Source: Mantis religiosa
Lineage: Eukaryota > Arthropoda > Insecta > Mantodea > Mantidae
Reading direction: 5' to 3'
NCBI GenBank assembly: GCA_030765055.1
Contig: CM060957.1
Coordinates: 198,042,335 to 198,106,334 of the forward strand
DNA: 64,000 nucleotides
The notes under the pieces are model-generated. The model was given only the letters and a program-made list of their open reading frames with translations. It was not told the origin of the DNA and did not search any database. Shown here in pieces: positions 30,602-41,760 of the stretch. The translations under genes were made by a program, and so were the position numbers. How positions within the stretch are numbered: the stretch's first letter is position 1; each line of letters opens with the position of its first letter.

Positions 30602-31447
30602 TAGCTTTTTACTTGTAAATTCCTGACTGTAATAAATAGTGTGCTAGAGTGAGACCTTCCGTAATCTGAACCACTGCTGCTTCACACAAACCAAAACTTT
30701 GTGCACTAATATTCAGGCATAATGTCTTCCCATGAGACAATTTAAAATCTAACACAATGCAATTCGAAATTGCGGAAACAAAAACCTTTAGACTGACTGG
30801 ATTAGGTTTGTTAGAAAAAACACTGTTTCATCCTGCAAACTTCATAAAATCAAACTATCATTTTATCTAGGGAAAATGCACGAAAATGTGCATAATATTA
30901 TTAATCAGTGAAAGCATACCTCATCAGAATCACCACTGGATCTCTTACGTTAGCCTTCATCTACGTCATTGGGAATAGGATTGCGATCTACTGTGTTGCT
31001 CGTATTTCCATTTTCTGAATCCCCATCTCCATCAGAAAATACATCTTCAGAATCATCCATATTGGCAAGTTCTTTTGAGTGATATTCCCCAGCTTATGAA
31101 ATCATTTGTTAAATGCAGATGCGTGAAACTAACGTTTTTGGTGGTCAGAAATGTTTGTTTTAAATTTTACCAATTGGATTGTATTAACTGAGTCCCAAAG
31201 TACAGAATGTTGGACTTCATGGAAAAGGAGGTTATGAATTCCCGAACAGTGCATGTATTTGAGATCTAAGTTTTCTTTTAATATCAATGATATAAACAGT
31301 ATATTATTCAAACAGAAACTCACTGCTGTAAAGTCTTAATTTACACTTGAAGGTAGCGTATGCCCTGCTGCAGTGTGTTGTCACTTAGTAACAAGTGGTT
31401 CACACAACCCAGTTACGAGTGAAATGCAATACCAAACTTGTGAAATG
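30602..31447. other. Intron sequence with possible piggyBac N-terminal remnant
   Basis: Apart from the acidic stretch at 30921-31061 (minus) nothing is recognised. It ends at the gypsy target duplication gtac (31448-31451). Confidence 0.4.
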
Positions 31448-31451
31448 GTAC

Positions 31452-31951
31452 TGTGACTTTGTGGGTTCGTGAAATGAAAAGTCCAATTACACCACTCCAA
31501 AAATGTTCTTTATTTCCACCGACTTACAGTTAAACTCTTGCCAATTACACAGAATTACGTAATGCACACAATTACGATTCACCAGTTTGTCCGTTACAAT
31601 TTCACTTGCACTCGTAATTACGTACAATCTTCCGATGCTCTTACACAGTCTTCTCGTCGTACACTAGCACTGCATTCTTACACCAAGAACTGACTGACTG
31701 ACTGACTAACTAACTCCTCTTGCACGACGTGTAGCTTATATAGGGTCCGCTTGCCGATCTGGAAGGTTCTCCATTAGATGAAATTTCCCGTAAGTTCGAG
31801 AACACAGGTGGAACAGAAAGAGACGGCGCAGTGATATTTGTTTGTCCCAGCCATCCCTTCTTAACGCGATAAGACAAATGAGGGGGCGGGGCGAACACCG
31901 ACCTGTCTGCTGCTTGCCCAGTCTATAGGGTGTTCCGACGCTCGGGTGACA
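31452..31951 (-). repeat. Gypsy 3' LTR (500 bp)
   Basis: Matches 39607-40101 with small indels, such as an extra gact unit in the run near 31692. In minus reading it contains a TATA box (cctatataagc) and a polyadenylation signal. Confidence 0.9.
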
Positions 31952-32026
31952 CTGCTCCCTCCTCAAAGCTGGTCGTCCCGAACAACACCATCGTAGCATG
32001 CCAGGCGATCCAGGTGTACCACCAAC

Positions 32027-33164
32027 CAGTAAAGGTTGTCCACAAGGATCTGTTCTGGGCCCCACGTTTTGGGACATTGTGATGGAAACTTTGTTAAAAA
32101 ATTTTGAAAATGATGAAAATGTAGTTAATATAATAGCATATGCGGACGATGTAATTTTTCTGATAGCAGGCGATTCAAGATTACAACTAGAAACTAAGGC
32201 AAATTTTATATCATTAAAATTAGCCAACTGGTATAATGAGACTAAACTGCAAATTGCTCCCCAAAAGTCATCATATATTTTATTTAAAGGAAAATTAAAA
32301 TGAGATCCGATTATTAAGTATAATAATGAAAAAATTAAACGTTGTAGAGAAATAAAATACCTAAGTGTTATGCTGGATGAAAAATTTAATTTTATAAATC
32401 ATGTAGAGTATGTTAGAATGAAGGCTGAAAAAGTTATGAATAAATTAGCCACAATTGTCAATATAAAATACAAAATATCCTTAAATAATATTATCACCTA
32501 TCATACTATTTTTGGATCAATTGTTAAATATGGCGCAGCAACCTGGGCTCAAAAATTGTATAATTTGAATATTAGAAACAAATTAAGAAGTACACAGAGG
32601 AAGATCCTGCTTCACCATACGGGTGCTGTTTGCATGACATCTACAGTAGCACTCCTTGTAACGACAGGAATATGGCCCATCGATCTTCTAATTAGATTGA
32701 GAGGAGCAATGTTCTGGTTCAAGAAAAATAATTTTGATAAAGTAAATAGTATAGTTGGAAGGGTGTGTAATACGAGACAAGATATCAAGAAACATCTGTT
32801 GAAGGATTGGCAGAATGAATGGGACAGTATAAATGAAGGTAGAAGAACTCATGAATTCTTTCCATTTATAATCGAACGCTTGAAATTGAAACATGTAAAA
32901 CCCACAAAAGGTCTAATTCATTTTTTGACTGGACATGGACCTTATGGTACATATTGGTATAAAGTGAAGAAGTTAAATAGTTCCATTTGTAATATATGTA
33001 GTAAAGTAGATAATCCAGAACATGTTTTATTTGAATGCGTTAAGTATGACCATCTAATTACTGAAGAACGAAATAAATTAAGAGGATTTAATTTATGGAA
33101 TATAATAAGAATCCCAGAATTATATAATACCTTGGCCAAATTAGCAAATACCATCAGCGAATAA
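32027..33164 (+). pseudogene. R1-like reverse transcriptase and C-terminal domain
   Basis: First part to 32303: KGCPQGSVLGPTFWDIVMET (motif B region), IIAYADDVIFLIAG (motif C, YADD) and KLQIAPQKSSYILFKG. After a stop at 32301 and a frame break, 32370-33164 continues with LDEKFNFINHVEYVRMKAEK, HTIFGSIVKYGAATWAQ and a C-terminal zinc-knuckle-like segment CNICSKVDNPEHVLFEC. The layout is that of R1-clade pol. The endonuclease and RT fingers are missing through 5' truncation, so it is not functional. Confidence 0.8.
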
Positions 33165-34057
33165 GCATGGAAATCAATTCTACCCAAATGTATACCTGTT
33201 CAAGAAATTCAACCACCAATTGAGTTAAGAAGATCCCAAAGACGTTTTAATCCACGTAATGAAGAAAATATTATTTTTTAAGAAGGTATGGATATTAATG
33301 ATTTGCAAAATATAAATAGTAGAAGAAGAGGATATTGTTTCCCTTGGTCGACGAGATTGGGGCAACAGGAGAACTAGAGCCGTAGCAGAATCCGGAGGTG
33401 ATGCAGAGAGGATGAGGGTGGCGCAATTCCTCTTCCATGTCTACCAGTTCTGAGGAGGATACATAGAGTTCCTGCCTGCGAATCAGGTACCCGCTTCAAG
33501 GTTGTTGGTGCAACTGATCCAGTAATGTCCAACAATCTGTATAATCGAGGAGGTGATCGCAGAAATGAAAGTGTTTTAGTGTTTCAGTGTAATATAGTAT
33601 CCTGTGAAATCTTTAGAGGAGGGATTGCCCTCCCCTCAAATTAAATAATTTTGAGTAGAGTTAATAGTATATAAAGCCCCTCCCCGTGGTGTTTAAAGTG
33701 AATGATGAAGTTTATTTGTGGTTTAGTTTAGGGAGGGATTTTCCTTCCCCGGTGTAAGATGATGAGAGAAGTGTTGTAAGTAATAATGTGGTGTAGTAAT
33801 GGATGAGTTAAGTTTTTGGATGGTTGTTTTGTAGTGAAGGATATTGGTGAATTGAGTTTGGATTATTATTATTATGGATGATTTGAGTGAAAGATGAAGG
33901 AGGATTTGAATGAATTATTTTGAGAAGTGGATATTGGAAAAATGGATTTAAGGAGTTGATTTGATAAATTATAGAGATGTTATTTTATTTAAATTTGGTG
34001 TAAAATGAGGATAGTTAAATTTTGAGAAAGTGTGTTTTGAGAAATTATAGAATAGGA

Positions 34058-34062
<5 letters not shown>

Positions 34063-34112
<50 letters not shown>
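34063..34112. repeat. (TA)n microsatellite
   Basis: Pure TA dinucleotide run of about 50 bp inside the 3' UTR of the R1-like element. Confidence 0.95.
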
Positions 34113-34116
<4 letters not shown>

Positions 34117-34969
34117 TGTTGAAGATTTAGGAGATTTAGTAGTTGAAATGTGTTTTAGTATAATGTTAATTTGATATTTCTGTGTTAATAAGGTAAAAAA
34201 TAAATTCTAAATAAATCAAATAAATTAAATTGAATTGTTTGGTTTGGTTGTTTGAAGTTTATTGTAATGGTTTAATTTTGAAATATATGAAGGTTATTGA
34301 ATGTATAATTATTGTTTGTTTAATATGTTTGAATTGTATTGTTATTTTTGAATTTGAAATTTAAATTTTATTTGATATATAGTAGATTTGAAAAAAAAAA
34401 ATTTATTGGTGTAGAATTAAAAATAATAATTGAAATTGTTTGTTTATATAAATTGATATAATGTATTTTAATTTGTTTAAAGAATTTGGAGTAAATAATT
34501 TGTAAATTTTGTGATTTTGTAATGTAAATTTTATTAATTATTTTTATATAAGTTTTTGGTTAAATGTATTGTAAGTTTTTAAGAAGTATTTTATCGGTTA
34601 AAATGGTAAATTGATAAGTTTTAAATGTACTGGTTACCAGTACATTAAGTATCGGTTTCCGGTATTGTAGTCTTATTTTGTAATTTGTAGCTGGTTGCCA
34701 GTTATTTGTATATTGGATTCCAGTAAATTTTTATTAGTTAAATCGTAAATTTTTAAATTTGTAGCTTTTGTATTTGTTTAAAAATTTTTCTTTTTATTTT
34801 TTTTTATTTTATTATCTGAAAAATGATTGTTTAAATTGTATTTTTGTATTTATGTGGTAATTAATAAATTAGAATTTGGAAATCATGTCCCGGTATAAGA
34901 AATTAGGTACCGGGATTAGATTTTCAGATTTTATTTATTTTTATTTATTTATTTATTTGTACCACCAAC

Positions 34970-35694
34970 ATCTTCCCTCGGGGAACCTTCTGGATGCGAT
35001 AGACCACGTCGTTTATCTTCGCCACCCGGTACGGTCCTTGCCATGGCTGCTGGAGCTTCGGGCAGCGTCCCTTGGTCCGGGTAGGGTAGTTCAACCAGAC
35101 CAGGTCACCTTGCTGGAACCCTTGGCTGTTGGCTTGCCTGTCATACCTGGTCTTCATGCGGTCGCTCGCCTTGTGGATGTTCTGGTGAGCCATCTCATGC
35201 ATGTCGTGAAGATGGTCCACCAAGTTCTCCACATACTCGGTCGCTGGCTGTTCCGCTTCCGGAGGGCTTCCAAAAGCCAGGTCACAAGGGAGGCATAACT
35301 CTCGGCCGAACATTAAGCTGGCTGGCGTCATCCCAGTTGTGTCGTGTGTAGACGAGCGGTAAGCCAGCAAGAACAATGGCACCTTGACGTCCCAGTCTCG
35401 CTGATGGCTGGCAACGACCTTCCTCAGGTGTTCCTCAAAGGTCTTGATGTATCTTTCGACCATGCCATACGATTGGGGATGTAGAGGCGTAGTGCGAGTC
35501 TTGTTCACCCCAAGCCTTTGTAGTGCCTCCTTCATTAGGTTGGACACAAAGTTGGTACCCTGGTCACTGTGTAGCTCTAACGGCACCCCAAATCGACAGA
35601 ACACTTGCTCCACGAGGCAGTCTGTGATTGTCTTTGCCTCTTGGTTTGGGATGGCATACACCTCCGGCCAATTGGTGAAGTAGTCCACGACCAC
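34970..35694 (-). pseudogene. Gypsy integrase core and C-terminus
   Basis: Encodes the integrase DDE core: VVVDYFTNWPEVYAIPNQ (first Asp), LELHSDQGTNF (second Asp), then HPQSYGMVERYIKTFEEHLR (catalytic Glu). The C-terminal chromatin-side region has QGDLVWLNYPTRTKGRCPKL and YRIQKVPRGKMLVV. The R1-like insert interrupts it at this point and the final residues resume at 32026-31975 (HLDRLACYDG). It is in frame with the upstream zinc-binding part but for a TAG at about 35781. Confidence 0.85.
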
Positions 35695-35781
35695 TATTAG
35701 GTACTTGTTGCCTCGGTCGGAAACTGGGAGCGGTCCAGCAATGTCAACGGCGATCCGTTCGAATGGCGCTCCGACGTTGCA

Positions 35782-36171
35782 CTACTGCATGCGACCCCGG
35801 CTTCTAGTCTGGGGGCCACGACTCGCCGAGCACACGTGACACTGACGGCACCATCTCTCAGCATCTGCTCGGAGTCTCAGCCAGTAGTAGCGCTGCCGTA
35901 GTTTGTCAATCGTTCGGTTTGCTCGCAGGTGTCCTCCCGAAGTACCGGCGTGCACTTCCTCCAATACTTCCGGGACCTTACTCCGGGGAAGTACCAACTG
36001 TTCTCTCTGCGTCTTCCCATCTGGTGATTCCCATACCCGGAACAGCACGCCCTCTCTGGTCTTCAGCGAGTCCCATTGGGCCCAGTACGACTTGTAGGTG
36101 GCGCTCCTCGGTGCGATGTCCTCCCAGGTTGGTCTCATCCCTGCCTCAACTTCCCTCAAGAGTGGCCCCAA
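35782..36171 (-). pseudogene. Gypsy integrase zinc-binding (H2C2) region
   Basis: Contains LVLPRSKVPEVLEEVHAGTS, GGHLRANRTIDKLRQRYYW and RWCRQCHVCSASRGP, i.e. the H-x-H and C-x2-C ligands of the integrase N-terminal domain. It ends in an in-frame amber codon (RMQ then TAG) directly before the integrase core, so a single nonsense change separates the two parts. Confidence 0.8.
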
Positions 36172-36239
36172 GTCTGCGTCCGCCAGCTGCTCCCTCCTCA
36201 GGCCTGCGCTATCTCAGCCTTCAGCAGGCACTGCCACAA

Positions 36240-37493
36240 CTACTCGGACTGCTGCGACACGCTCCTTCTCATCCACTCTTGTGCACTGGCCGCACTCTTC
36301 TGGACAGGGTCTTCGGGACATGGCGTTTGCGTTACCGTGGCACTTCCCTCTACGATGTTCCGAGGTGAAGTCGTACTCCTGCAGCCTCTGGACCCAACGT
36401 GCTGTCTGGCCTTCAGGTTCTTAAAGCTCAATAGACAGGTTAGGGCGGAATGGTCAGTCCTAAGGTGGAATGGCTGACCGTACAGGTACTTGTGGAAGTG
36501 CTCCAATGTCTTTACTACCGCCAGTAACTCCCGTCGGGTGACGCAGTAGTTCTTCTCTGCCTTGGATAGCGTCTTGCTGTAATAGGCTATCACCCGCTCA
36601 TGGCCGTCCTGGATCTGCGATAGGACACCTCCTATGCGATGGTCGCTGGCGTCGGTGTCCACAATGAAGGCGCCACCCGGTTGTGGGAAACCCAAAATTG
36701 GAGCACTGCACAGGGTCTTCTTTAGGTGCTGGAAAGCGTTTTCGGCGTCCTCTGTCCACACATAAGGCCGGTGTTCCTCCGTCAGGCGGGTGAGGGGTTT
36801 TGCGATGTTGGAGAACCCCTTTATGAAGCGGCGGTAATAACTGCACAGCCCCAGGAAACTGCGCAACTCTTTCTTATCCCTTGGACGAGGCCAATCTCTC
36901 ACGGCCTTAGCCTTCTCCGGGTCTGTGGCCGCTCCGGTTGCTGAGATTATGTGGCCCAAGTAGTTAACTTCCTTGCGGAAGAGCTGGCACTTCGCGTTCA
37001 GCTTCAAGTTGGTCGCCTGCAGTCTCTGTAGCACCTTACTCAGATTCTCTAGGTGATCTTCAAACGTCTTCCCGACGATGATGTCGTCCAGGTATAGCAG
37101 GCAGGCATCGTAAGTCAGCCCTCTCATCACTGACACCATGAGGCGCTGGAAGGTAGCTGGTGCGTTGCAGAGTCCAAAGGGTATAACCGTGAGCTACCAG
37201 AGCCCTTGGCCCGTCGAGAATGCGGTCTTCTCCTTGTCTCTCGGGTCTAGAGCTACCTTCCAGTAGCCCGACTTCAGGTCCAGGGTCGAGAAACACTGTG
37301 CACCAGTTAGCGTGTCCAGGGTGTCGTCAATCTGGGGTAAGGGAAAACAGTCCTTCCGGGTGACGGCGTTCAACTTTCTGTAGTCTACGCAGAAGCGCAG
37401 CTCGCCGTTCTTCTTTGTCACCAAGACTACAGGGGAACACCAAGGGCTGTCAGACTCTTCAGTCACTCCCCTAGATTTCATGTCCTCCAGCAT
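36240..37493 (-). pseudogene. Gypsy reverse transcriptase and RNase H
   Basis: 37493-37194 carries SDSPWCSPVVLVTKKNGEL, FCVDYRKLNAVTRKD and FSTLDLKSGYWKVAL (motif A). After a frameshift near 37190, 37139-36240 carries YLDDIIVGKTFEDH (motif C, YLDD), LGHIISATG, FLGLCSYYRRFIKGF and the RNase H core VDTDASDHRIGGVLSQ and HLRTDHSALTCLL. A second frameshift near 36420 scrambles the end of RNase H. Gypsy pol order is RT-RNaseH-integrase, as seen. Confidence 0.85.
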
Positions 37494-37597
37494 GTCTCGT
37501 ACCGCCCCTTGCTTCGCCAGCGGAACGCGTCTATGTGGTTGCCGAATAGGCCGGGCGTCCCCCGTATCGATGCGCTCAACACTTTGTCCGTGCGGCC

Positions 37598-38389
37598 TTA
37601 GTCACTATCACCTCGGCTGAAGACGCGCTGATACCGTGTTAGCGGTAGTCGAACTTTCTCCAGCTGTTCTGTGGTCAGGTGGTCGGCCGCCCTCTCCACC
37701 AAGCCTTCTAGCCGGGGCCCCAGGTGTTGCTTCGGCGCCGGCTGCTGTGTCTCGTCGATAGCTGTTACGCTCACCACGGGCTCGCACATTCCCAACTTCG
37801 TCCCGGCCTGGACATCGTGATCGGCGTCCGTAGGATTTAGCAGTCTCACGGGCACCTCCTCTCGGCATGGCAGCAATGCCCTGGCTACACACAGTCCGTT
37901 TACAGGCGTCTTCTGTTCCAGCATCATGTTCCTGGTTCTCTGGCCCTCCAGTCGCGCCGTCACCACCACCTCGCTCCTCGCGGGGACAACCACGTCTTCG
38001 TCCAAGACGACCCTGCAAATTCCAAGGCGCTCTTCAGGTTGACGGAGTATAACCTTTTCTCCGTTAAGCCGCAGGACATTCTTGCCGACGTCAACCGTCG
38101 CCTCATGGCTCCTGAGGGCATCCAGTCCCAGAATCACCTCCTCAGCCACCTTCGCGACGAACACCCACAGACGCACGGCACTCCGTCCCAAGTTCAGCTT
38201 GAGCAGGGCCTCCTCCACAGGCAAGGTGTCGCCCGATGCCGTGACAAGCTGGTATGGTCGGCTCTGCTTCCTTGTCGGCAAACCCTTCGCCACGTCAGGT
38301 CCGATGATGGTCACGGCCGCCCCGGGTTCCACCAGCACGCGGCACGGCTTTCCTCTTACCCAACCGTCCGCGATGAGGCTGTCATCCAT
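37598..38389 (-). pseudogene. Gypsy aspartic protease region
   Basis: A 263-codon frame with a retropepsin-like segment: CRVLVEPGAAVTIIGPD corresponds to the usual LVDTGA(A/S)VTII, so the catalytic Asp appears as Glu and Thr as Pro. Then VAEEVILGLDALRSHEATVD (the 'LG.D.L' motif) and the pol linker with repeated RLEGQR/RLLNPTD motifs. The related element at 47565 has LVDIGVAMTII with Asp retained. If the Glu is genuine, this copy lacked protease activity. Confidence 0.75.
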
Positions 38390-39578
38390 ACGCCGGCAAA
38401 ATTTGAAGAACAGTGGCCGGCGTAAGGGATGACGGTGGTAGGTGTTCGCCGGCGTCCCTCAGCTGGTCTTCTGTCTCCGGCGTAGCGGACACTCCTCGTT
38501 CTCGACGTCGGGATGGATGTTATTTTGGCCGCCTCCATCCTTAATGCCGCTGTCAGCGCCACGTGGATGGTTTTATATTCGCCAAGCATTAGGCGCTGAC
38601 GAATCTCCGCGTCCCGTACGCCGTCGACAAAATTGTAGGTGGCTTCCCGGTATACGAACTCCAGTGGCAGGTCCACCAAGGCCTTGCTAGACAGCTGCTC
38701 GATCGCTATGGCGAACTCCTGCTGCATCTCAGCCGGCTTCTGTGACCTTGCCTTCAGCGGGCTGCGGTACGCTGCGGCAAAGGGGTGGTTCCCAAACCGA
38801 TTCTCTAGGGCCTCCCAGATGTCCTTGGGCGCCGCCGTTGTCTGCACCGCGTTTAGGACTTCCGCGGCCCGTCCCTGGAGGCTGGCTATTAACTGTGTGG
38901 CCTCCTCCTCCTCCTCCAGTGACCATCCGTTGTGCCTGGCCACTGTGTCGAACTGGCGGCGGAAGGCCTCAAATTTTGACGCGCCGTCATACTTGGGAGG
39001 TTTGACACGCGCAGATGTGTCGCGTCCCCTTTCAAATCCTTCAGCTTCCTGCCGACGACGTCCTCCACCATGGCGTTCAGGGACTTCACGCTGCTGTCGG
39101 CTTTCCCTTCCAGGTCGTTAACTCGGCTCGCCAGGTCCTCGACGCGCTCGTCCACTTGGTCCATCCGCTTGCCCAGCTCCGTCACGTCATCCCTCACGCC
39201 GGCCAGCTGTTCTTCAAATTTGGCGGCGAGTGCCTCGTTCGCCACCTTCATTTCCGTGGTCAGTTCGGCCATCTTTGAGGTCATTGTCGTGGCCAAGTTA
39301 TTAGCCGTTTCCGTCTTCGCTGTTAATTCGGCCTTCATTTCTTCCATCTTCCCAGTGATGTCGTTGGCCGTCTTCATTTGTTTCAACTCTGCGGTGATGT
39401 TTTCGTTGGCCGTCTTCATTTGTTTCAACTGTGCGGTGATGTTGTCGTTGGCCGTCATCATTTGTTTCAACTCGGCGGTGAGGTTGTTGTTTGCCGCTTC
39501 TGTTTTTGCAGCGAGGTTTTCATTTGCCGTCTTCATTTCTTTCTGTTCCGCTAAAATCTTTTCAAATGCTGCCTCCAT
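38356..39578 (-). pseudogene. Gypsy Gag
   Basis: The probable start ATG lies at 39578 (MEAAFEKILAEQKEMKTAN), 29 bases after the primer-binding site begins. The N-terminal half is a long coiled coil built of near repeats of the type AELKQMKTANENIT (about residues 10-110). The capsid-like half (WSLEEEEEATQLIASLQGRA, IWEALENRFGNHPFAAAY, FVYREATYNFVDGVRDAEI) lies in another frame because of a small deletion near 39020. No CCHC knuckle was recognised. The coiled coil is unusually repetitive and Ala/Thr/Asn-rich. Confidence 0.75.
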
Positions 39579-39606
39579 TGTGTTATATCCCACTCCTGAC
39601 ACCAAT

Positions 39607-40101
39607 TGTGACTTTGTGGGTTCGTGAAATGAAAAGTCCAATTACACCACTCCAAAAATGTTCTTTATTTCCACCGACTTACAGTTAAACTCTTGCCAAT
39701 TACACAGAATTACGTAATGCACACAATTACGATTCACCAGTTTGTCCGTAACAATTTCACTTTATCTCGTAATTACGTACAATCTTCCGTTGCTCTCACA
39801 CAGTCTTCTCGTCGTACACTAGCACTGCATTCTTACACCAAGAACTGACTGACTGACTAACTAACTCCTCTTGCACGACGTGTAGCTTATATAGGGTCCG
39901 CTTGCCGATCTGGAAGGTTCTCCATTAGATGAAATTTCCCGTAAGTTCGAGAACACAGGTGGAACAGAAAGAGACGGCGCAGTGATGTTTTTTTGTCCCA
40001 GCCATCCCTTCTTAACGCTATAAGGCAAACGAGGGGGCGGGCGAACACCGACCCGTCTGCTGCTTGCCCAGTCTATAGGGTGTTCCGACACTCGGGTGAC
40101 A
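39607..40101 (-). repeat. Gypsy 5' LTR (495 bp)
   Basis: In minus reading the promoter has a TATA box (cctatataagc, 39895-39885) and an AATAAA (39669-39664) toward the 3' end. It is immediately followed by the primer-binding site. Confidence 0.9.
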
Positions 40102-40294
40102 GTACCTAGGTATAAGCAGCTTCTACTGAACTAGCAGACACCCATTGCTCTTATCTGCCATCTGCTGGACAGTTTATACAAGTTCCAGTATATGATGCCA
40201 TACCGTGGGGCTCAGGATGATATAGTAATCAATCATGAATCTATTTAACTACAGCTGTCACTTGATTTTTTAAATGTACTGATTCTGTTTTCAG

Positions 40295-41760
40295 ATTTTT
40301 TCAAGAAGCAGTTGATGGTGCTATTATTGGTCAATCCCAGTTGCTCTCTGCTCAACTGCAAGCAGGAGAAACAAGCTTATATGGTGGAAAGGATCACTTA
40401 GAATTCAAATATCAAAAGCGTGATGTTACAGAAATGCTACAAGTTTGTGACAAGAGCTTTACTCGGTTGTCACACTTAAAAACGCACCAGTTTATTCATG
40501 ACATTAAGAAGACACACCAATGTAAAATTTGTGATAAGAGCTTTACTCTGTTGTCAGACCTGAGAAGACATCATTTAGTACATGAAGGAAATAAACCACA
40601 CCAATGTAAAGTTTGTGATAAGAGCTTTACTCGGTTGTCAAATTTGAAAGCACATCAGTTTATTCATGAAGCTAAGAAGCCACACCTATGTAAAGTTTGT
40701 GATAAGAGCTTTACTCGGTTGTCAAATTTGAAAGCACATCAGTTTATTCATGAAGCTAAGAAGCCACACCTATGTAAAGTTTGTGATAAGAGCTTTACTT
40801 GGTTGTCAAATTTGAAAACATCAGTTTATTCATGAAGGTAAGAAGCCACACCTATGTAAAGTTTGTGATAAGAGCTTTGCTAACTTGTCATATTTGAAAA
40901 CACATCAGTTTACTCACGAAGCTAAGAAGCCACACCAATGTAAAGTTTGTGACAAGAGCTTCACCCGTTTGTCCATTTTCAAAAAACATCAGTTAATTCA
41001 TGAAGGTAAGCCGGTCTACCACTGTGGAGTTTGTGACAAGAGCTTTGCACAGTTGTCAAATTTGAAAACACATCAGTTTACTCATGAAGCTAAGAAGCCA
41101 TACCAATGTAAAGTTTGTGATAAGAGCTTTACTCAGTTGTCAAATTTGAAAACACATCAGTTTACTCATGAAGCAAAGAAGCCACGCCAATGTAAAGTTT
41201 GTGACAAGAGCTTTACCCATTTGTCAACTTTGAAACAACATAAGTTAACTCATGAAGGCAAGTAGTCACACCAAAGTGGAGTTTGTGACAAGAGGTTTAC
41301 TCAGTTGTTAACTTTGAAAACACACCACTTAGTTCATGAAGGTAAGAAATCACACCAATGTGGAGTTTGTGATAAGAGCTTTACTCGGTTGTCACATTTG
41401 AAAACACATCAGTTTATCCATGAAGCTGAGAAGCCATACGAATGTAAAGTTTGCGATAAGAGCTTTACTCAATTGTCAAATTTGAAAAGACATAATTTAG
41501 GTCATGAAGGTAAGTAAATGCACCAATGTGGAGGTTATGACAACGGCTTTAGTCAGTTCTCAACTTTGAAAACGCACCACTTAATTAATGATGGTAAAGA
41601 GCCATATGAATGTAAAGTTTGTGAAAAGAGCTTTCCTCGGTTGTCACATTTGATAACGCATTAGTCTATACATGATGGTAAGAAGCCACACCAATGTAAA
41701 GTTAGTGGTAAGAGCTTTACTGATTTGTGAAATCTGAGAAGACATCATTTAAGCCATGAA
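40295..41760 (+). pseudogene. Zinc-finger gene exon 3: tandem C2H2 array
   Basis: After the acceptor (tcag ending 40294) a spacer (FFQEAVDGAIIGQSQ ...) leads into about 16 C2H2 units of form C-x2-C-x12-H-x3-H with linkers such as HEAKKPHQ instead of TGEKP. Units 2-10 and 12-13 have complete metal ligands. Unit 1 lacks its first Cys, unit 11 has Cys changed to Ser, and units 14-16 are decayed. Helix residues vary little (TRLSNLK, TQLSNLK, THLSTLK), so specificity would be repetitive. Breaks: two-base deletion near 40819, TAG at 41263-41265, TAA at 41515-41517, and further stops after 41660. Units 3 and 4 are an exact 84-bp tandem duplication. Confidence 0.8.

Larger units (their letters stand above)
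32027..34957 (+). mobile_element. R1-like non-LTR retrotransposon, 5' truncated, 12-bp TSD
   Basis: The repeat tgtaccaccaac occurs at 32015-32026 and 34958-34969. Excising the insert restores the gypsy integrase C-terminal codons (MLVV | HLDRL). It starts inside the RT domain and has a long (1.7 kb) AT- and GT-rich 3' UTR ending in a tttattta-type tail rather than poly(A). It contains the TA microsatellite at 34063-34112. It is oriented opposite to the gypsy element and in the direction of the host zinc-finger gene. Confidence 0.85.
31452..40101 (-). mobile_element. Ty3/gypsy LTR retrotransposon, 8.65 kb with nested insertion
   Basis: Bounded by the 4-bp duplication gtac (31448-31451 and 40102-40105). 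Minus orientation: 5' LTR 39607-40101, primer-binding site from 39606 down (tggtgtcaggagtggga, compatible with a tRNA-Leu 3' end), gag, protease, RT, RNase H, integrase, polypurine tract (gaggagggagcag, about 31952-31964) and 3' LTR 31452-31951. LTRs start TGTGAC and end GGTGACA in plus-strand reading and differ by a few percent. The R1-like insert at 32027-34957 splits the integrase C-terminus. No envelope gene. Multiple frameshifts mean this copy is dead. Relatives: 46300-48890 and 51170-52200. Confidence 0.9.
22991..41760 (+). pseudogene. C2H2 zinc-finger gene, three exons, with reading-frame breaks
   Basis: Plus-strand gene with exons at 22991-23447, 25532-25563 and 40295 to about 41760, each flanked by AG acceptors and GTAAG(T/A) donors where applicable. 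The phases agree: exon 1 ends on a complete codon, the 32-bp exon 2 adds ten codons plus two bases, and exon 3 resumes with one base in the frame of the zinc fingers. The product would be a nuclear DNA-binding protein with an acidic N-terminus and a C-terminal finger array. Breaks: a one-base insertion in exon 1 (23375-23378), a two-base deletion in finger 5 (about 40819) and stops at 41263 and 41515. It is either a recent pseudogene or a sequence with errors. The last intron is 14.7 kb and hosts a PLE and a gypsy provirus. Confidence 0.7.

Noticed and set aside
36076..36477. Long plus-strand frames opposite the gypsy pol and gag (also 38082-38432, 38639-39627)
   Set aside because: These are antisense shadows of the GC-rich gypsy coding sequence, without domains of their own.
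40605..41517. Regularly spaced repeats as a CRISPR-like array
   Set aside because: The 84-bp periodicity is that of C2H2 zinc-finger codons, and the intervals are coding, not unique spacers.
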